Shown one piece after another: positions 37,230 to 48,240 of a DNA stretch of 64,000 bases. Below the pieces are notes generated by a model, which was not told the DNA's origin, did no database searches, and saw only the letters and a program-made list of their open reading frames with translations. The stretch covers positions 11,032,520-11,096,519 of the forward strand of contig NC_054389.1 in NCBI RefSeq assembly GCF_001625195.1. Reading direction: 5' to 3'. Each line of letters starts with the position of its first letter. Position 1 is the stretch's first letter. The position numbers and the translations under genes were made by a program. The stretch comes from Drechmeria coniospora. Its lineage: Eukaryota > Ascomycota > Sordariomycetes > Hypocreales > Ophiocordycipitaceae.

Positions 37230-37580
37230 CATGTACAGTGCGGTTAGGTGTACATGCCGACGTACAGGAAGTGTACAAGTACGTACTTCAGTACATCTAG
37301 GTGCCTAAGTGCTTGCAGTAGTTACTAGAATTTATGTATGTACTAATCATACCACTACCGCTCACCAAGCATTGTACTGTACATGCCTAGGACTTGCAGT
37401 AAGTAGTCGAACGTGCTTGAGCGGTATGGCGTAGGCCTACAGTACACCTACAGTAGTTGTAAGTAAGGAAGTACTTACCAAGTACATACAAGTACGGGGT
37501 ACTCCGTACACTTTGCGTGTGCTGTAACGTAACTGTACACCTGTTGCAATTGCTGTGCGGGGACGGAGAGCACTGCACAT
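37230..37580. repeat. GTAC-rich island
   Basis: AGTGTACAAGTACGTACTTCAGTAC, AAGTACGGGGTACTCCGTACAC and ACATGTACATGTACCTGTAC are typical of the dispersed family. Confidence 0.65.
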
Positions 37581-38075
37581 GTACATGTACCTGTACTTGG
37601 CCCGTCGTGCTCCTATTGTCTTGGCACCACACATCGCCGGGCCCCGGTTGCGGGTGGTGGGGGTCGAGACGGAAAATACAGTCCCGATAGCGTCAAGGTG
37701 CTGTGCAAGGAGCCATTCTCCAGGGCAGAGGCGCCGCTCCCCTACGGAGTTGCTGACTGCTCATTTACATCATGCCTCGGCCTCGACCTGGCACCAGCTT
37801 GTCCGGCGGATGAGCCTCCACATCTCGACGCGCGGCCCCGCCTAGGCATTCGACGCCGGCTACTGGCTTCCGAGACTGTCGTCGTCGTCGACGTCGTCTT
37901 GGCGGCCGCCACCAGTTCCCTCGTCTCTCGCACCACCCTCTATTCGTCATTCGACCACCGGTCAGCCGCGGACAATGCCACCCATCCGAAGCGTGGCGAC
38001 CGTACGACGTTCCGAACACTGCCCCGAATGATGCGATGGTACGCCTTCTTAGTGTCCGTCGGCCCTCCCCACGAG

Positions 38076-38131
38076 GGGCGACCAAATCCACGATGGGCGA
38101 CCAACTCCACGATGGGCAGCCAACCCCACGG
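38076..38131. repeat. 19-bp tandem repeat, nearly three units
   Basis: GGGCGACCAAATCCACGAT is repeated with one change, followed by a diverged, incomplete third unit. Confidence 0.85.
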
Positions 38132-38652
38132 CGAGCGGCCCGACGACGAGCGACGGCGAGTGCGGCATGCTTGCGGAAATAAGAATGTCTGTCCACATGA
38201 AGCAGTGCCATCGACTCCATGCATATGACGACACCCCGAACAATGTGCATTGTCCTCCGACGGTGGCACGATTGGTGGCCGGCGTCGGTCTGTGCAGTCA
38301 TGCCACCGCTGCCTCTCATCGCTCGCCATTCATTCACTCTTCCGCCGGCCCAAACGGCGCAGCAAAAAGTAATTTTTTCCCTCCACACGAGACGCGTGTC
38401 GCGAGCTCGCCCATGCCCGTCGTTTTCCCGCCCGGCCACGACGTGCAACTTGCCTGCGGGCGGTGAAGACGGTGAGGCAGGGGCCTGCGTCCGGAGCTCG
38501 GAACTTCTTCTACCCGGCCCGAACCCACCACCTCTGAAGACATGCCCGTCGCAGGACGTCTTCGTAGGTTCCATAGGCGTGCGATCCTCCCTGCACTCTT
38601 CTACATGTTGGCGAGCAAGAGGGAGATGGTGCCGGGAAGATGACACGAAGGA

Positions 38653-38732
38653 GAGTCTGCGGGGAGAGGCTGCCGAAGAGAGGCTGCCGGGGAGAGGATG
38701 CCGGGGATAGGATGCCCGGGAGAGGATGCTGG
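38653..38732. repeat. 14-bp minisatellite, five units
   Basis: Diverged units of the form GAGAGGCTGCCGGG or GAGAGGATGCCGGG, at a constant 14-base spacing measured on the AGGC/AGGATG core (38667, 38681, 38695, 38709, 38723). Confidence 0.85.
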
Positions 38733-39665
38733 TGCCTCCTTGAGGCAGCGTCGAGACCACTTGCGACATCTTGGCGAAAACGACACCTACCTGCCATAGT
38801 ATGAGTGTGAAGTGGTTCTCACCAGCTGATAGCTTGCTGGGTGGTGATGCACAATCCACACATATACGCAAATGGCTCGAATCTGCCACTGGAGGCGCGC
38901 CTGAGATTATTAGTTGTTTGCTGCCTCTGTTAATCTTGGGTGCGGTAGGCATTCGTGTCATGTACTGTACACACTAGCAACGGCTGAGTGATACCTACCT
39001 GGTACCTAACAGGTACCTAGCAGCTTGCCACGATAGCGGTAGGCGTGGTTGTACTATCCCCGTACTTGAGTTGTACGGGCGGTACGAATAGCACAAGTAC
39101 CAGGACTCCAGGGCAGGGACTACGTCATCCTTTGCTCCAAGGCCAGTGGCGATGTGGCTAGTGTGCTTGCACGCATTCCATGTATTCGGTAGGGAGTTTG
39201 GAGTACACAACGCCAAGTCATGTCGTCCGAATTTACATACATATCTGTCTGACCCGAAAGATGCAAATATTTCATCGTAATGCGCAAGAACTCGCATGCA
39301 GCCCGTCAGCCATGGCTGCTGCAGCCTAGCTCCAGGCAGCCGTCAATGACCTGCGCGCACCCTAGCAATGAGCATAAGCTCCCATGTACGCATGGCAAAG
39401 TCTTGGATAGTTCAGTGCAGCATCGTCGCCAAACGGCCTATAAATGCGAGAAACTCGGCATGCTTCGTAGGCTCCGTGACTTTCTTTCCGCTCTCTGCTC
39501 TCGCCTCTAACGCTTGTCTATGGGTTGAGGGTTGATCATTCTACAATTCTACCGCCGGCAAACGATGGATCCTATTATCATCGCCAACCTGGACCGCTGG
39601 TATTGAGGAGCCCCCTTCCGTCCCCCCCCTTCTCTCCCCTTCTCCAGATGACGGGTCCGACTGAC

Positions 39666-40358
39666 ATGCTCTCCCTCTCACGGTCCCACCTACGCCGTCA
39701 GTCCCCCGGCTCGAGCCATCCTGCACCCCGGCGAGTTGCTAACGCGTGGCCGTCAGTCCTTCTTCGGCGCCATGGGATGCGCCTTTGCCATCATCCTTGC
39801 CACCATCGGCGCCTCCTACGGCACCGCGCGATCCGCCGTCGCCATCTTCTCCTGCGGCGTCCTCCGTCCCGAACGCTTCATGCAGAACACGTACGCGCAT
39901 CCCCCCACGCGCGGGACCACGCCGAGCACCGTTGACGGCGTCCATCGTAGGCTGTGCGCCGTCATGGCCCAGATCCTCTCCATATACGGCCTCGTCGCGA
40001 GCGTCATCATCGCCAACAAGGTCAAGGAAAAGATGGCCGCCCACGCAGGCTTCCTCCAGCTCGGCGCCGGATTGGCCGTCGGCTTGTGCTGCCTCGCCGC
40101 CGGCTTCGCCATCGGAGTCGTCGGCGACGCGGGTGGTAGGTGCTTGACCTGGCGCGACATGCCGCTCCCTCCCCGTTCGTCGTCCGGCGCTGATGCGGGG
40201 CCGAGGCAGTCCGCGCGAGCACGCAGCAGCCGCGCCTCTACGTCGGCATGGTCCTCATCCTCATCTTCGCCGAAGTCTTGGGCCTCTACGGCGTCGTCGT
40301 CTCCATCCTCATGATCACCCGGTCCGCGTCGTCGGACGTCACGACGTGCCTCTACTGA
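39666..40358 (+). CDS. VMA3: V-type H+-ATPase proteolipid subunit c (Vma3-like)
   Basis: Three exons are firm: 39757-39890, 39951-40135 and 40210-40358, encoding 155 residues. They hold all four helices of a V-ATPase c subunit: [59 protein letters not shown] and [19 protein letters not shown]. The last carries the proton-binding glutamate. The c ring carries protons across the vacuolar membrane. The first exon is unresolved. A TACGCC|GTCAGT donor at 39696/39697 would give PTYA|SFFGA, matching the family, but the ATG at 39666 (and the one at 39648) reaches it one base out of phase, and the PTYA frame meets a TGA at 39649. Either the sequence has a one-base error or indel, or the start lies in an exon I cannot see. 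Helix 2-3 sequence is somewhat diverged from yeast Vma3, so a paralogue is possible. Confidence 0.82.
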
Positions 40359-40472
40359 CGACGCATCCTTCGGACCCGGGCCCGAGTCGAGCGTGGAGGG
40401 GGCCGGCCGTGGCGCCGACGGCTGCCGTGTCGCGTCGTTTGCCTAGAGAAGAAGCGTCTCGATAGCCTCGCC

Positions 40473-43400
40473 TCATAGAGCCCATTCGCTCGCGTTGTCG
40501 CTGCTCGTCACAAAGGGCTCGTCGATTCGCCGGATGGCAAAGTCGCTGCACAGGATGCTGCCTAGCGTTAGTCCGCCTCGCGATCCGACGACGTAGATTT
40601 CGACGACACGTACCAGGCCGAGGCGACGAGCGAGTCCAGCTCGGCGACGACGGCGTCCCTCTTGGCGCCGCTCACGAGGCCCTTGTGGATCTGCATCTGC
40701 AGCTCCCTGATCCTCGACGACTTGCTCGTGCCCGACTGCTCCAGCACCCTGCGCCCCATGCAGTCCGAGTGGAAGGCGTGCTGGCACGGGAAGACGAAGA
40801 ACTGCCTGCTCAGCAGCGGCAGCCCGCACACGTAGCACCTCTCGCCCGGCTCGACGATGGCGTATCGGTGGTCGAGCGCGGCAATGTCCATCTTGATGTT
40901 GGCCGCTGTCTGCGAGGACTCGTCCATCTCCTTCTTGAGGTTGTCGATGTTGCGGCTGTAGTCCTCGAGCGCGCCGCAAATCTCCTCCTTGAAGTCGTCG
41001 ATGACGACAAAGTCCGGGAAGAAGGGGATGAGGTCCTCGATCTTCAGCAGCTCGCATCGCTTGAGAAATTCAATGGCCGTCTTGATGCCGTCCGACTTGG
41101 AGATGACCTTTCGGGCGACGGCGAGCCACAGCCTCTTGCGCAGCTGCGGGTTCGCCACCGACCGATCGGCAATGACCGACGCGAGCTCCATCTCGTCGTG
41201 CGACAGGGCGAGGTCGACGGCCTGGAGGTACTGCCCCATGCTCGTGTAGATGTGCACGCACGACAGCGTGCGGTGGTGCTGGATGCAGAGCCGCAGGGCA
41301 AAGTCCGGGTCGTACCGAGCCTCGTCCCCCTGGGCCTGCAGGTACGACAGGAGGTTGGACTCGTCCTTGGACGGGTGCGAGGCGTGGATCGAGACGAGCG
41401 TGTTGTGCACCGCCGCGTCCCTCGACTTGAGCTGGAAGACGACGTAGTTGAGGTACCGGACGGCCTGGTTCGGCGCGTTGGCATCCCCCGCCGCCCCGAG
41501 CCCGTACTCGAGCAGGGCGGGGATGAGACTCCGCGGATCGAGGTCCGGCTGCCGCATCAGGATGTCCACGAGCTCCTGGGCGGCGTGGGTCATGAGCACG
41601 CTGCTGTATCGGTAGAAGACGTCGGCGTCGGTTTGCTTCCGCAGCACCGTCAAGGCCTCCGCCCAGCGCTCTCGCTGGATCCAGTAGGAGAGCACGTAGT
41701 TGTAGTCCTGGACGGCGTTGGCAAAGTAGAGGAGCTCCGACTCCCGTCCGTGGCTCGCAATCACGTCGTAGACCATCTTGCGGTCGAGGTCGGCCTTGTG
41801 CCTGTCGACGAAAGCCTCGTACTCGGCCCGGATCGATGCCAGCAGCTTCCTCGACTCGGCCGTGCTCAGGTTCTCGGCGAGCTCGGCTTGGGTGATGATG
41901 GTGTCGTCCAGCGAGTTGAGCTTGGCCATGAAGACCTCGACGAGCCAGCCGGCGACCATCATCCTCTGCATCGTGGCCGATCTCTTCAACGAGGCCAGCT
42001 TGGCGAGCAAGAACTTGCGCAGCGCATCCGGCTGGTTGTTGTCGATGATGCTCAGCGCAATGTCCTCGAACGGCTTGTTGCTGCGGCCGTACAGCGCGGC
42101 CGCCTCGTCCCAGTGCCCCTTCCTGGCCAGGTGGTCACCGAAGGCGGCCGCCACCGTCTCCTTCTGCGACGTCGTGCGCGCGTGCCGCAGCGCCGGCTCG
42201 AACTGCCTGCTCTCCATCAGGATGCGCCAGATGTTTCGGTCCTCGTCCCTGACGACGACTTCGTAGATTTCGTCGGACGTGAAGAGCCAGAAGGTGTTCT
42301 TCTGCATGTCCACGGAGAAGCCGATGGGGCGTTGTCCGGGCCGGAGCACGTCGTGTTCGGAGACGACGTTGCCCGTGAGCCGGTTCGTCGCGACGACGCG
42401 TCCCCCGACGAGGCTGACCATGTGCCACTGGGTGAGGGCCAGGGCGTCGATCAAGTCGGCGCTCGGCTTTCGCTTGGTCGCCGCCTCCGACGCGACCACG
42501 CGGGCCCTGGGCAGCATGGCGGATTCGGAAAAGACGCGGGCGCCGAGGTTGCCGTCGGCGGGCGCGTTGAGAAGCTTGCCGTGGAAGATTCCCTGGGACG
42601 AGAGCCAGGCGTAGGCCCTGTCCGGTGCGTCGTCGGCGTACGGGTTCGACTCTGGAGGGTCCGGGGAGACGACGAGGGTCGAGTGGGCTCCGGGATGGAC
42701 CCGCGACAGCTCGTGGACGACGGGCTGCTCCGACTCGAAGAGCCGGGTGTAGACGGAGCCGCTGCCGTCGTGGGCGGGGCCGATCCTGCCGACGAGATGG
42801 AACAGCCTGCTCTGGGTCGTGATGAGCAATCTCCTGAGGTCCGACTTGGCGTGCAGGTTGTCGACCCAGAGGCCCGTGATGGGCCCGTCGGGCAGCTTGT
42901 GCAGGTTCTTCAAGTGCTTCACCTCCTTCTTGTAAAACTCGTTGGTCGTCTCGATGAAGGTCTCGTAGATGTTGCCGTCGGATGCGCCGAGCAGGATCTC
43001 GCGCGTGCTCGCCGTCGGCAGCGAGGGGTTCCAGGCGACGACCTCTATGGAGACGCCGCGCAGCCGACCCAGGGGGCGCGGGTGTTTCGACTGCGAATGC
43101 AGATAGTAGTTTTCGCCGAGGGTGGTGCATATCAAGAGATGCGATGCCGTGGGGTCGAGAAAGAGGCGGCGGATGAGGCCAACCTCGGACGCCTTCTTGG
43201 GCAGGTCGATGTCTGGGAATCGCTCGTCAGCCGCTCGTCCCGTCAGCCGCCGTCACCTCCGGCCGGAACAAGGACGGACGCACCATCGATGTCCGCCGGC
43301 CGCTCCAAGTCGATGCGGAGTATCCGTCCGTTGGAGAGGGCGAGGATGAGAACGTTGTTGGCCACCTGCGCGGCGACGAAGTCGGCGGCGATGGAGAACT

Positions 43401-43512
43401 GCAGCTGGACTCGCTCGACGGTGAAGATGGGCAGGTCATCGTCGAGGCCGGAGGCGGCGTTGGCGGTTGGGTTGGAGGTGGCGACGAAGCCGTCACTGAG
43501 GTCGAGGGACAT
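40473..43512 (-). CDS. VPS18: Vps18/Pep3, HOPS and CORVET core subunit
   Basis: Exons 43512-43284, 43212-40614 and 40557-40473 give 970 residues, the usual size of Vps18. It has an N-terminal beta-propeller (VANNVLILALSNGRILRIDLER), the Pep3/Vps18 core, an alpha-solenoid with clathrin-heavy-chain-like repeats (LSCVHIYTSMGQYLQAVDLAL), a coiled coil (~DNLKKEMDESSQ) and a C-terminal RING-H2: CYVCG, then CQHAFHSDC, then the final CILC pair. The last two cysteines are supplied only after the third exon is joined (56-base intron with a GTACGT donor and CTAAC branch site); the resulting end, CSDFAIRRIDEPFVTSSD, is typical of the family. Vps18 tethers endosomes and vacuoles for Rab5/Rab7-dependent fusion. 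It ends 114 bases from the V-ATPase c-subunit gene, on the opposite strand. Confidence 0.95.
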
Positions 43513-45238
43513 GTCTTTGCTTCGCAGGCGGCATTATCGGCAGCGCGTGCTCCTCGTTGCGGCGGCTCCTGAACAGGGCGGGCGGCGGAGGTGTTGATTT
43601 GATGGTTGGAATTGCGGACGACAGGTTGCTGGACGACGCCGAGGCTGGAGCGAGAGATGATGGGAGTTGAGCTCCCTCACCCCACCTAAGCTCAGGCAGC
43701 CAGCTCAGGCAAGGCAGGCAACCGCTCGCTGCCTTGCCGTTGTTAGTGCCTATACCTCGGCACTACCTACTAGGTACCTAGTAGGTAGTAATACAGTAGG
43801 TACTAGTTGTAGGTATCTGTGTGCAACTACTTGAGTACCTACCTACCAGTATTATTATACCAGTACATGTAAGTAGTTACATACGGAGTACGGAGTACTG
43901 TACAAGTGTTCCGTACATGTGTTCCGTACCGAGTACTCCGTACTGTACTCGTAGCAACTTTCAGCGGGCGCTAGTACAGCTGCTAAAACTTTAGGTAGCA
44001 AGTGGGTGTAGCACTAACTCGAGTACAAAGTGCTCACCTGTACAACTACAATACGGCAGCTTGTAATTACACACTTGGCAGGTACCTTATAAGGGGGGGG
44101 ACTTTCTCGAGCAGTACTCCGTACTTACTACCTAGGTACTAGGTACCTAGTAGTTATTTACATACCTAAGTAATGCCTTCTGCCGAGCGTTGTGGACGTT
44201 TCCTTGGCAGTAGCACTCAAGTACCTCATACTTGTACTCCGTATCTGCTCCGTAAATGTACAACTACAAGATATTATAGTAATGATACCTGCTAGCAAGA
44301 AGTGTTCTTTAGTAGCAGGATGTACCCACCAAACTCCAAGACCTACTTAGGACCTACTGTACGCGACCTCCTCACCCGAGATGTACGTGTAAGTACATGT
44401 AGTTGTGCAGCTACTACTGTACAGGACTTGCTTACTTACTAATAGTACTGTACTTAATTGCTAGGTGTTGCTTGCAATGTGATGCTCCGTACTCCGTACT
44501 TGACAAGTACTTACAGTATAGAGTAATTCGGAGTATCAATACTCCGTCGTTTGTGCTAGTAAAGCACTTGCTTAAAACGACGAACTACTCCGTACCTGCA
44601 CCTACAATATCATCGGGCATATTCATCGTGCAGCTGGCTTCTTCATCATCCATGCACGCGGCCTCGACAAGCTGACCTTGATCTTTTCGCAAGCAAAGAC
44701 GGGCCACCAGCGATGAGCGATCGGGCCAACCTCTGCGCAAAATGGTCAACTGTTGCAGAAGATCTGCTGGTCATCATCACTTGCGCCATGCGAGCATACA
44801 TGCACGCGCGATCACGCTTCAAGTCAGCTCAGAAATACCGTTACACACAAACCCGACACTACCTACCCACTACCCACGATCTAATACATGTACGCAACCA
44901 AATGAGCAGGGAACCAGCTTCGGAAACTAGCCGAAAAGTCGCAATCGCTCGACCGGCCCGAGATTTGAATCAAAAAATGCTACCGCTGTAAAAGGATGGC
45001 TTCGAAAAAAGGCGCGCCCATGGTGTCGGCCGAGCCGACGTCCCTCGTTCTCATCGTGTTCCTTCCTCGCACCGGCACGCCGACGGGGGGGGCGAGAGAA
45101 TGCGTTCAAGTCATGCGTGCCCCCTTTTTCTCGCCGTTGGGCATTTTCCGCCGCCCCACGACGCGCAGCAGCCCGTTGCCGTGCCTCCCTCGCTCGGCCG
45201 TGTTTCGCCCCGGAGCAGGCACATCCGCGCCACGCAGC
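43513..45238. other. Intergenic region between VPS18 and the LaeA-like gene
   Basis: No gene seen. The first 230 bases should be the VPS18 promoter; 43740-44620 is one of the densest GTAC-rich islands; the rest is ordinary sequence leading to the methyltransferase 3' end. A short sequence near 44950-45010 faintly resembles a tRNA T-arm on the minus strand but lacks the rest of a tRNA. Confidence 0.6.
43740..44620. repeat. Dense GTAC-rich island with both word types
   Basis: The left part is rich in CTACTAGGTACCTAGTAGG and CCTACCTACC, the middle in TACGGAGTACGGAGTAC and CCGTACTGTAC, and the right in GCTCCGTACTCCGTACTTG and ACTACTCCGTACC. Some words form short perfect palindromes such as CTACTAGGTACCTAGTAG. 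Confidence 0.75.
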
Positions 45239-46769
45239 CTAGTCGGCCGTCGGCCAGCCTGCGTGGTATGCTGGGTCCTCGTTCGAGGCACCGGCTTCCT
45301 GCGGCTTCCTCGCCATGACGGTCCGCGCCTTGACCAGCAGGCCCTTGGCCTTGACGGGGTCCTTGGCGAGCTGGGCCAGCTCGCGGGCGGCCTTTTCGCA
45401 CGCGGCCTTGCACTTGTCGGGGTCCCAGCCCATGACCTGGGTCAGGAGGCGCAGGCAGTTGGCCTCGAGGGCGTCGAGGCAGGAGATGAGCCAGAGCTTG
45501 CCGGCCGACTTCTCGCCGACGCGCATGGGGATCGAGTGCTCCGTCACGCGGACGTCGACGAAGCCGGCCTCCATGAGGAGCTGGGGGTCCATGTGGGAGA
45601 TGCCGCGCTTCCGGCCGATCTTCTCGGCCGCAATCTCCAAGTCGCCGGCCATGTCGAATATGGGCGAGCCCTCGGAGAAGGCGGTGAACCAGATCTTGAC
45701 CGACTCGAGACTGTCAAAGTCGATCATCTCGATCCAGCCGCCCGGCTTGAGCGAGTTGTAGACCGAGTCGTACATGGACCGCCAGTCGCGGAAGGCGCCC
45801 TCGAGGCACCGGAAGTGGATGAGGTCGTAGTGGTCGGCCGGCCGCTCCCACTCCTCGGCGTCCTCGATCTCGAAGAAGACGTTGAGCGGCACCCGCTTGG
45901 TGTCGGCCATGGCCGAGATGTCGGTGCCGACGACCTCGCAGTCGGGGTACATCTCGGCCATGCGGATGGCCCACTCGCCCGTGCCGGTGCCGACGTCGAG
46001 GACGAAGGTGGGGTCGTTGAGCTCGACGCACGTCAGCTCGCCGTCGAGCAGGTGGAGGAAGACTTGGTGCTGGAGCGACAGGCGAAGCTGCTCGATCTCG
46101 TCGTTGGGCATGTAGTACTCTCGCGCGTAGCGGCGGCCGTGGATGTCGCGATAGTCGAGGTCGGGCACCCATATTGATCGGGTCGAGGCGGCGCTGGGGC
46201 AGCGGTCAGCAGGCGGCGGCGGCGGCGGCGGCGGCGTCGTCGTCGACGTCCTCGCCCGCCTCGAGGACGGGGCGGCAAAGGTGGAGGGCCCGGACGTACA
46301 TGTCGGCGTTCGGGTCGTCTTGGTAGTAGTGCATGGCAGTCCCGCGCGGACTCGCCGCGCGGGGGTAGTGTGACGCCGGGTAGATGGTGGCGGCGTCGGT
46401 CCTGTCGCCGTCGTCCGAACCGTTCTCCGCCTGATCAGGAGGAGCGTTCATGCTGGACCTCTCGTCGGCATCGACGGCGCCCGCCGTGGCCGTCGCCGTG
46501 GCCGGGGGCGCACCGTGGCCGGAGGCGCCTTCGCGCAGTGTGTCGTCGCTCGAGGTCGACGTTCGAGCCTCGTTCGCCGTCGGCTCCGAGGAGGAGGAGG
46601 ATGACGAATCGGCCGTCGTCGTCGTCGTGGGACCGCATTCGCGGGAGGAGGGTTTTCTATCGCAACGCTGGTCGTTACCGTCCGCTGCTCATCGACGGTC
46701 CCGAGTGCCGGCGGGCGGGCTTACTTACAGCAGAAGGGAGGGACGAAGTCGACCGATGAAAGGCGACAT
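45239..46769 (-). CDS. LaeA-like SAM-dependent methyltransferase
   Basis: Predicted exons 46769-46729, 46656-46300 and 46193-45239 give 450 residues. The catalytic part begins at WVPDLDYRDIHGRRY and has SAM-binding motif I VLDVGTGTGEWAI (~194-206), the acidic motif II region EVVGTDIS, a motif near LIHFRCLEG and LKPGGWIEMIDFD, as in the LaeA/TAM-domain family. LaeA-type proteins are nuclear regulators of secondary metabolism and development; this one is a homologue by fold and need not be LaeA itself. The N-terminal 130 residues are Ser/Thr/Ala-rich and disordered. The first exon is short; it is supported by a GTAAGT donor and exact phase. A shorter model starting at the ATG at 46451 is possible. 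Intron 2 contains a GCC repeat. No biosynthetic cluster is nearby. Confidence 0.85.
46212..46235. repeat. GGC/GCC trinucleotide repeat in a methyltransferase intron
   Basis: Eight GGC units on the plus strand fall just upstream of the branch site (GCTGAC) of the second intron of the LaeA-like gene. If the intron were retained, the frame would read polyalanine and then stop. Confidence 0.85.
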
Positions 46770-47399
46770 GGTAGGTAGGGCCCTTTCTTTGCCTTGGCCC
46801 GAGGAGACTTCGCCGTCGCGGCGAGCGGCGTTGGAGCTGCGGCGGATGCTGAACCTTATTTCCGCGCTTGCGGGAGAGGGATGACGACGGCGCCGGAGGA
46901 TGGGGGAGGAGACGTAGGTGCGGGAGTTGGAGCGAGCGGGTGAGCGAACATGACAGGTCCCGGCGACGGCGAGGCAGGCTGGCGACGACGGTCTTGATCA
47001 AGGCCGACCGGGCTGCATCCGCGTCTGTCGCTCTCGGGATCGGCCGGGGCGTGGGCGGCGGGAGAGCAGGCTCGATGATGTTGGGGGCGAGTTGTCGAGA
47101 GCCGAAGCGGACATGGGAAGCGAGAGCGAGCATCAGCTTGACGACATGAGCTGAGAAGATCCGAGAGAGGAGGGGGGGGGGGGGGGGATACGGCAGGCGG
47201 ATAGGATCCAAGGCAGTGGGCAGAGCCGGGAACGGGTCGCTGGGACAAGCGCTGTGGAGTTGGCGGGGATTGGCATTACTCGGTACGTCTAGCACGAAAG
47301 AGTCCCTAGCACGCCGCCAGCGTCTGCCTCTTCCCCTCACCTGCGTGGCCACTGGCCGCCAGCGATGGCCCTACCGGCCAGTGGAAGAGTGCTAGGACG

Positions 47400-48240
47400 A
47401 TGTCAGTACTAGCAGGTATCCCAGGTACAAGGGTAAGTACAAGTACGTACCGCGAGCACACCACCCACAACGTGTCGTTGCCGCGCCCGACATGGAATGT
47501 GCACGGTATTAGAGTGCAAGTACTTACTTACTTCAGTGCGTGGGCGTTGTGCACTGTGCTTGTGCACTGTGCTTGTGCACCGTACTTGTGCACCTACTTA
47601 CAACGTGCATGTACAGTACTTGCGGTGTCGCATGGTCACGTCCTTGGTGGCCAAGAGGAGTAAGAATGTGGCGACACTCCGTACTGCCGGAGAAACACTC
47701 CGCAGGTACTCCGTACTTGCTTGTCCAAGTGTACAAACCTCCAGCCTGGTCCCGAGGAGGAGGGTACAGTACTTGGTTGTACTGTACAGTAGTGTAGTAC
47801 TTACTTACTTAAGTATTTGCATACCTGCTTGCGCGTGCTCACTTTTGCGTACCGTACATGTACGTACATGTACACCTACTCCGTATCCCGGACCGTATTT
47901 GCGACATGTACGGAGTACTCCGTACATACGATATGTACTTGCTTGCCACGACGATACCTGCTCTCCTTGCATACGAGTGCGAACGCGAACAGCGAGTATG
48001 TGCACGCCTAGGTACTCTTCGCATGCACACGGCATGCATACGCCGCACTGCTGCAAGAGTAGGACTACTGTAGGTAAAGTACGCATAGTAGGTAAAGTAC
48101 GCATAGTCTTAAGGTAAGTATGATTAGTTACCAAGACTCTGGGATACTATGTACTTTAGTTACCACAACTACTAGTACAACCAAGTACAAGTACAGACTG
48201 TACTTAAGTAGTGGTTACCAGGTATCCGACCAAGAGGCAG
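47400..48240. repeat. GTAC-rich island with CTTACTTAC runs
   Basis: AAGTACTTACTTACTTC, tandem TGTGCTTGTGCAC units (47555-47595), ACTCCGTACTGCC, CCGTACATGTACGTACATGTAC, a 22-bp palindrome and two adjacent copies of GTAGGTAAAGTACGCATAG (48070-48104). Confidence 0.7.
47906..47927. repeat. Perfect 22-bp palindrome
   Basis: ATGTACGGAGT followed directly by its complement ACTCCGTACAT, with no spacer. It is the longest perfect palindrome I noticed built from the dispersed word. Confidence 0.95.

Larger units (their letters stand above)
36119..39665. other. 3.5-kb divergent intergenic region
   Basis: This lies between the divergently oriented aspartyl protease and V-ATPase c-subunit genes. A 398-codon minus frame (37765-38961) is rejected: it is Arg-rich, overlaps two minisatellites and has no domain. 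The region holds a TATA-like TATATAAATA (~36674), a GTAC-rich island (37230-37520), and 19-bp and 14-bp tandem repeats. Promoters for both genes must be at the two ends. Confidence 0.55.

Noticed and set aside
37765..38961. 398-codon minus-strand frame
   Set aside because: Arg-rich, crosses two minisatellites, has no recognisable domain, and GC-rich DNA keeps such frames open by chance.
40685..43597. 970-codon plus-strand frame opposite VPS18
   Set aside because: A long antisense shadow of the strongly GC-biased VPS18 coding sequence. Its composition (Val/Arg/Gly/Leu) is typical of such shadows.
44930..45010. Possible tRNA fragment on the minus strand
   Set aside because: A GATTCAAATC-like stretch is present, but acceptor, D and anticodon stems are missing.
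44996..46177. 393-codon plus-strand frame opposite the LaeA-like gene
   Set aside because: Antisense shadow without domain; the minus strand has clear methyltransferase motifs.
46675..47352. 225-codon minus-strand frame upstream of the LaeA-like gene
   Set aside because: Pro/Arg/Ser-rich with no domain. It overlaps the predicted first exon in a different frame and is probably leader sequence.
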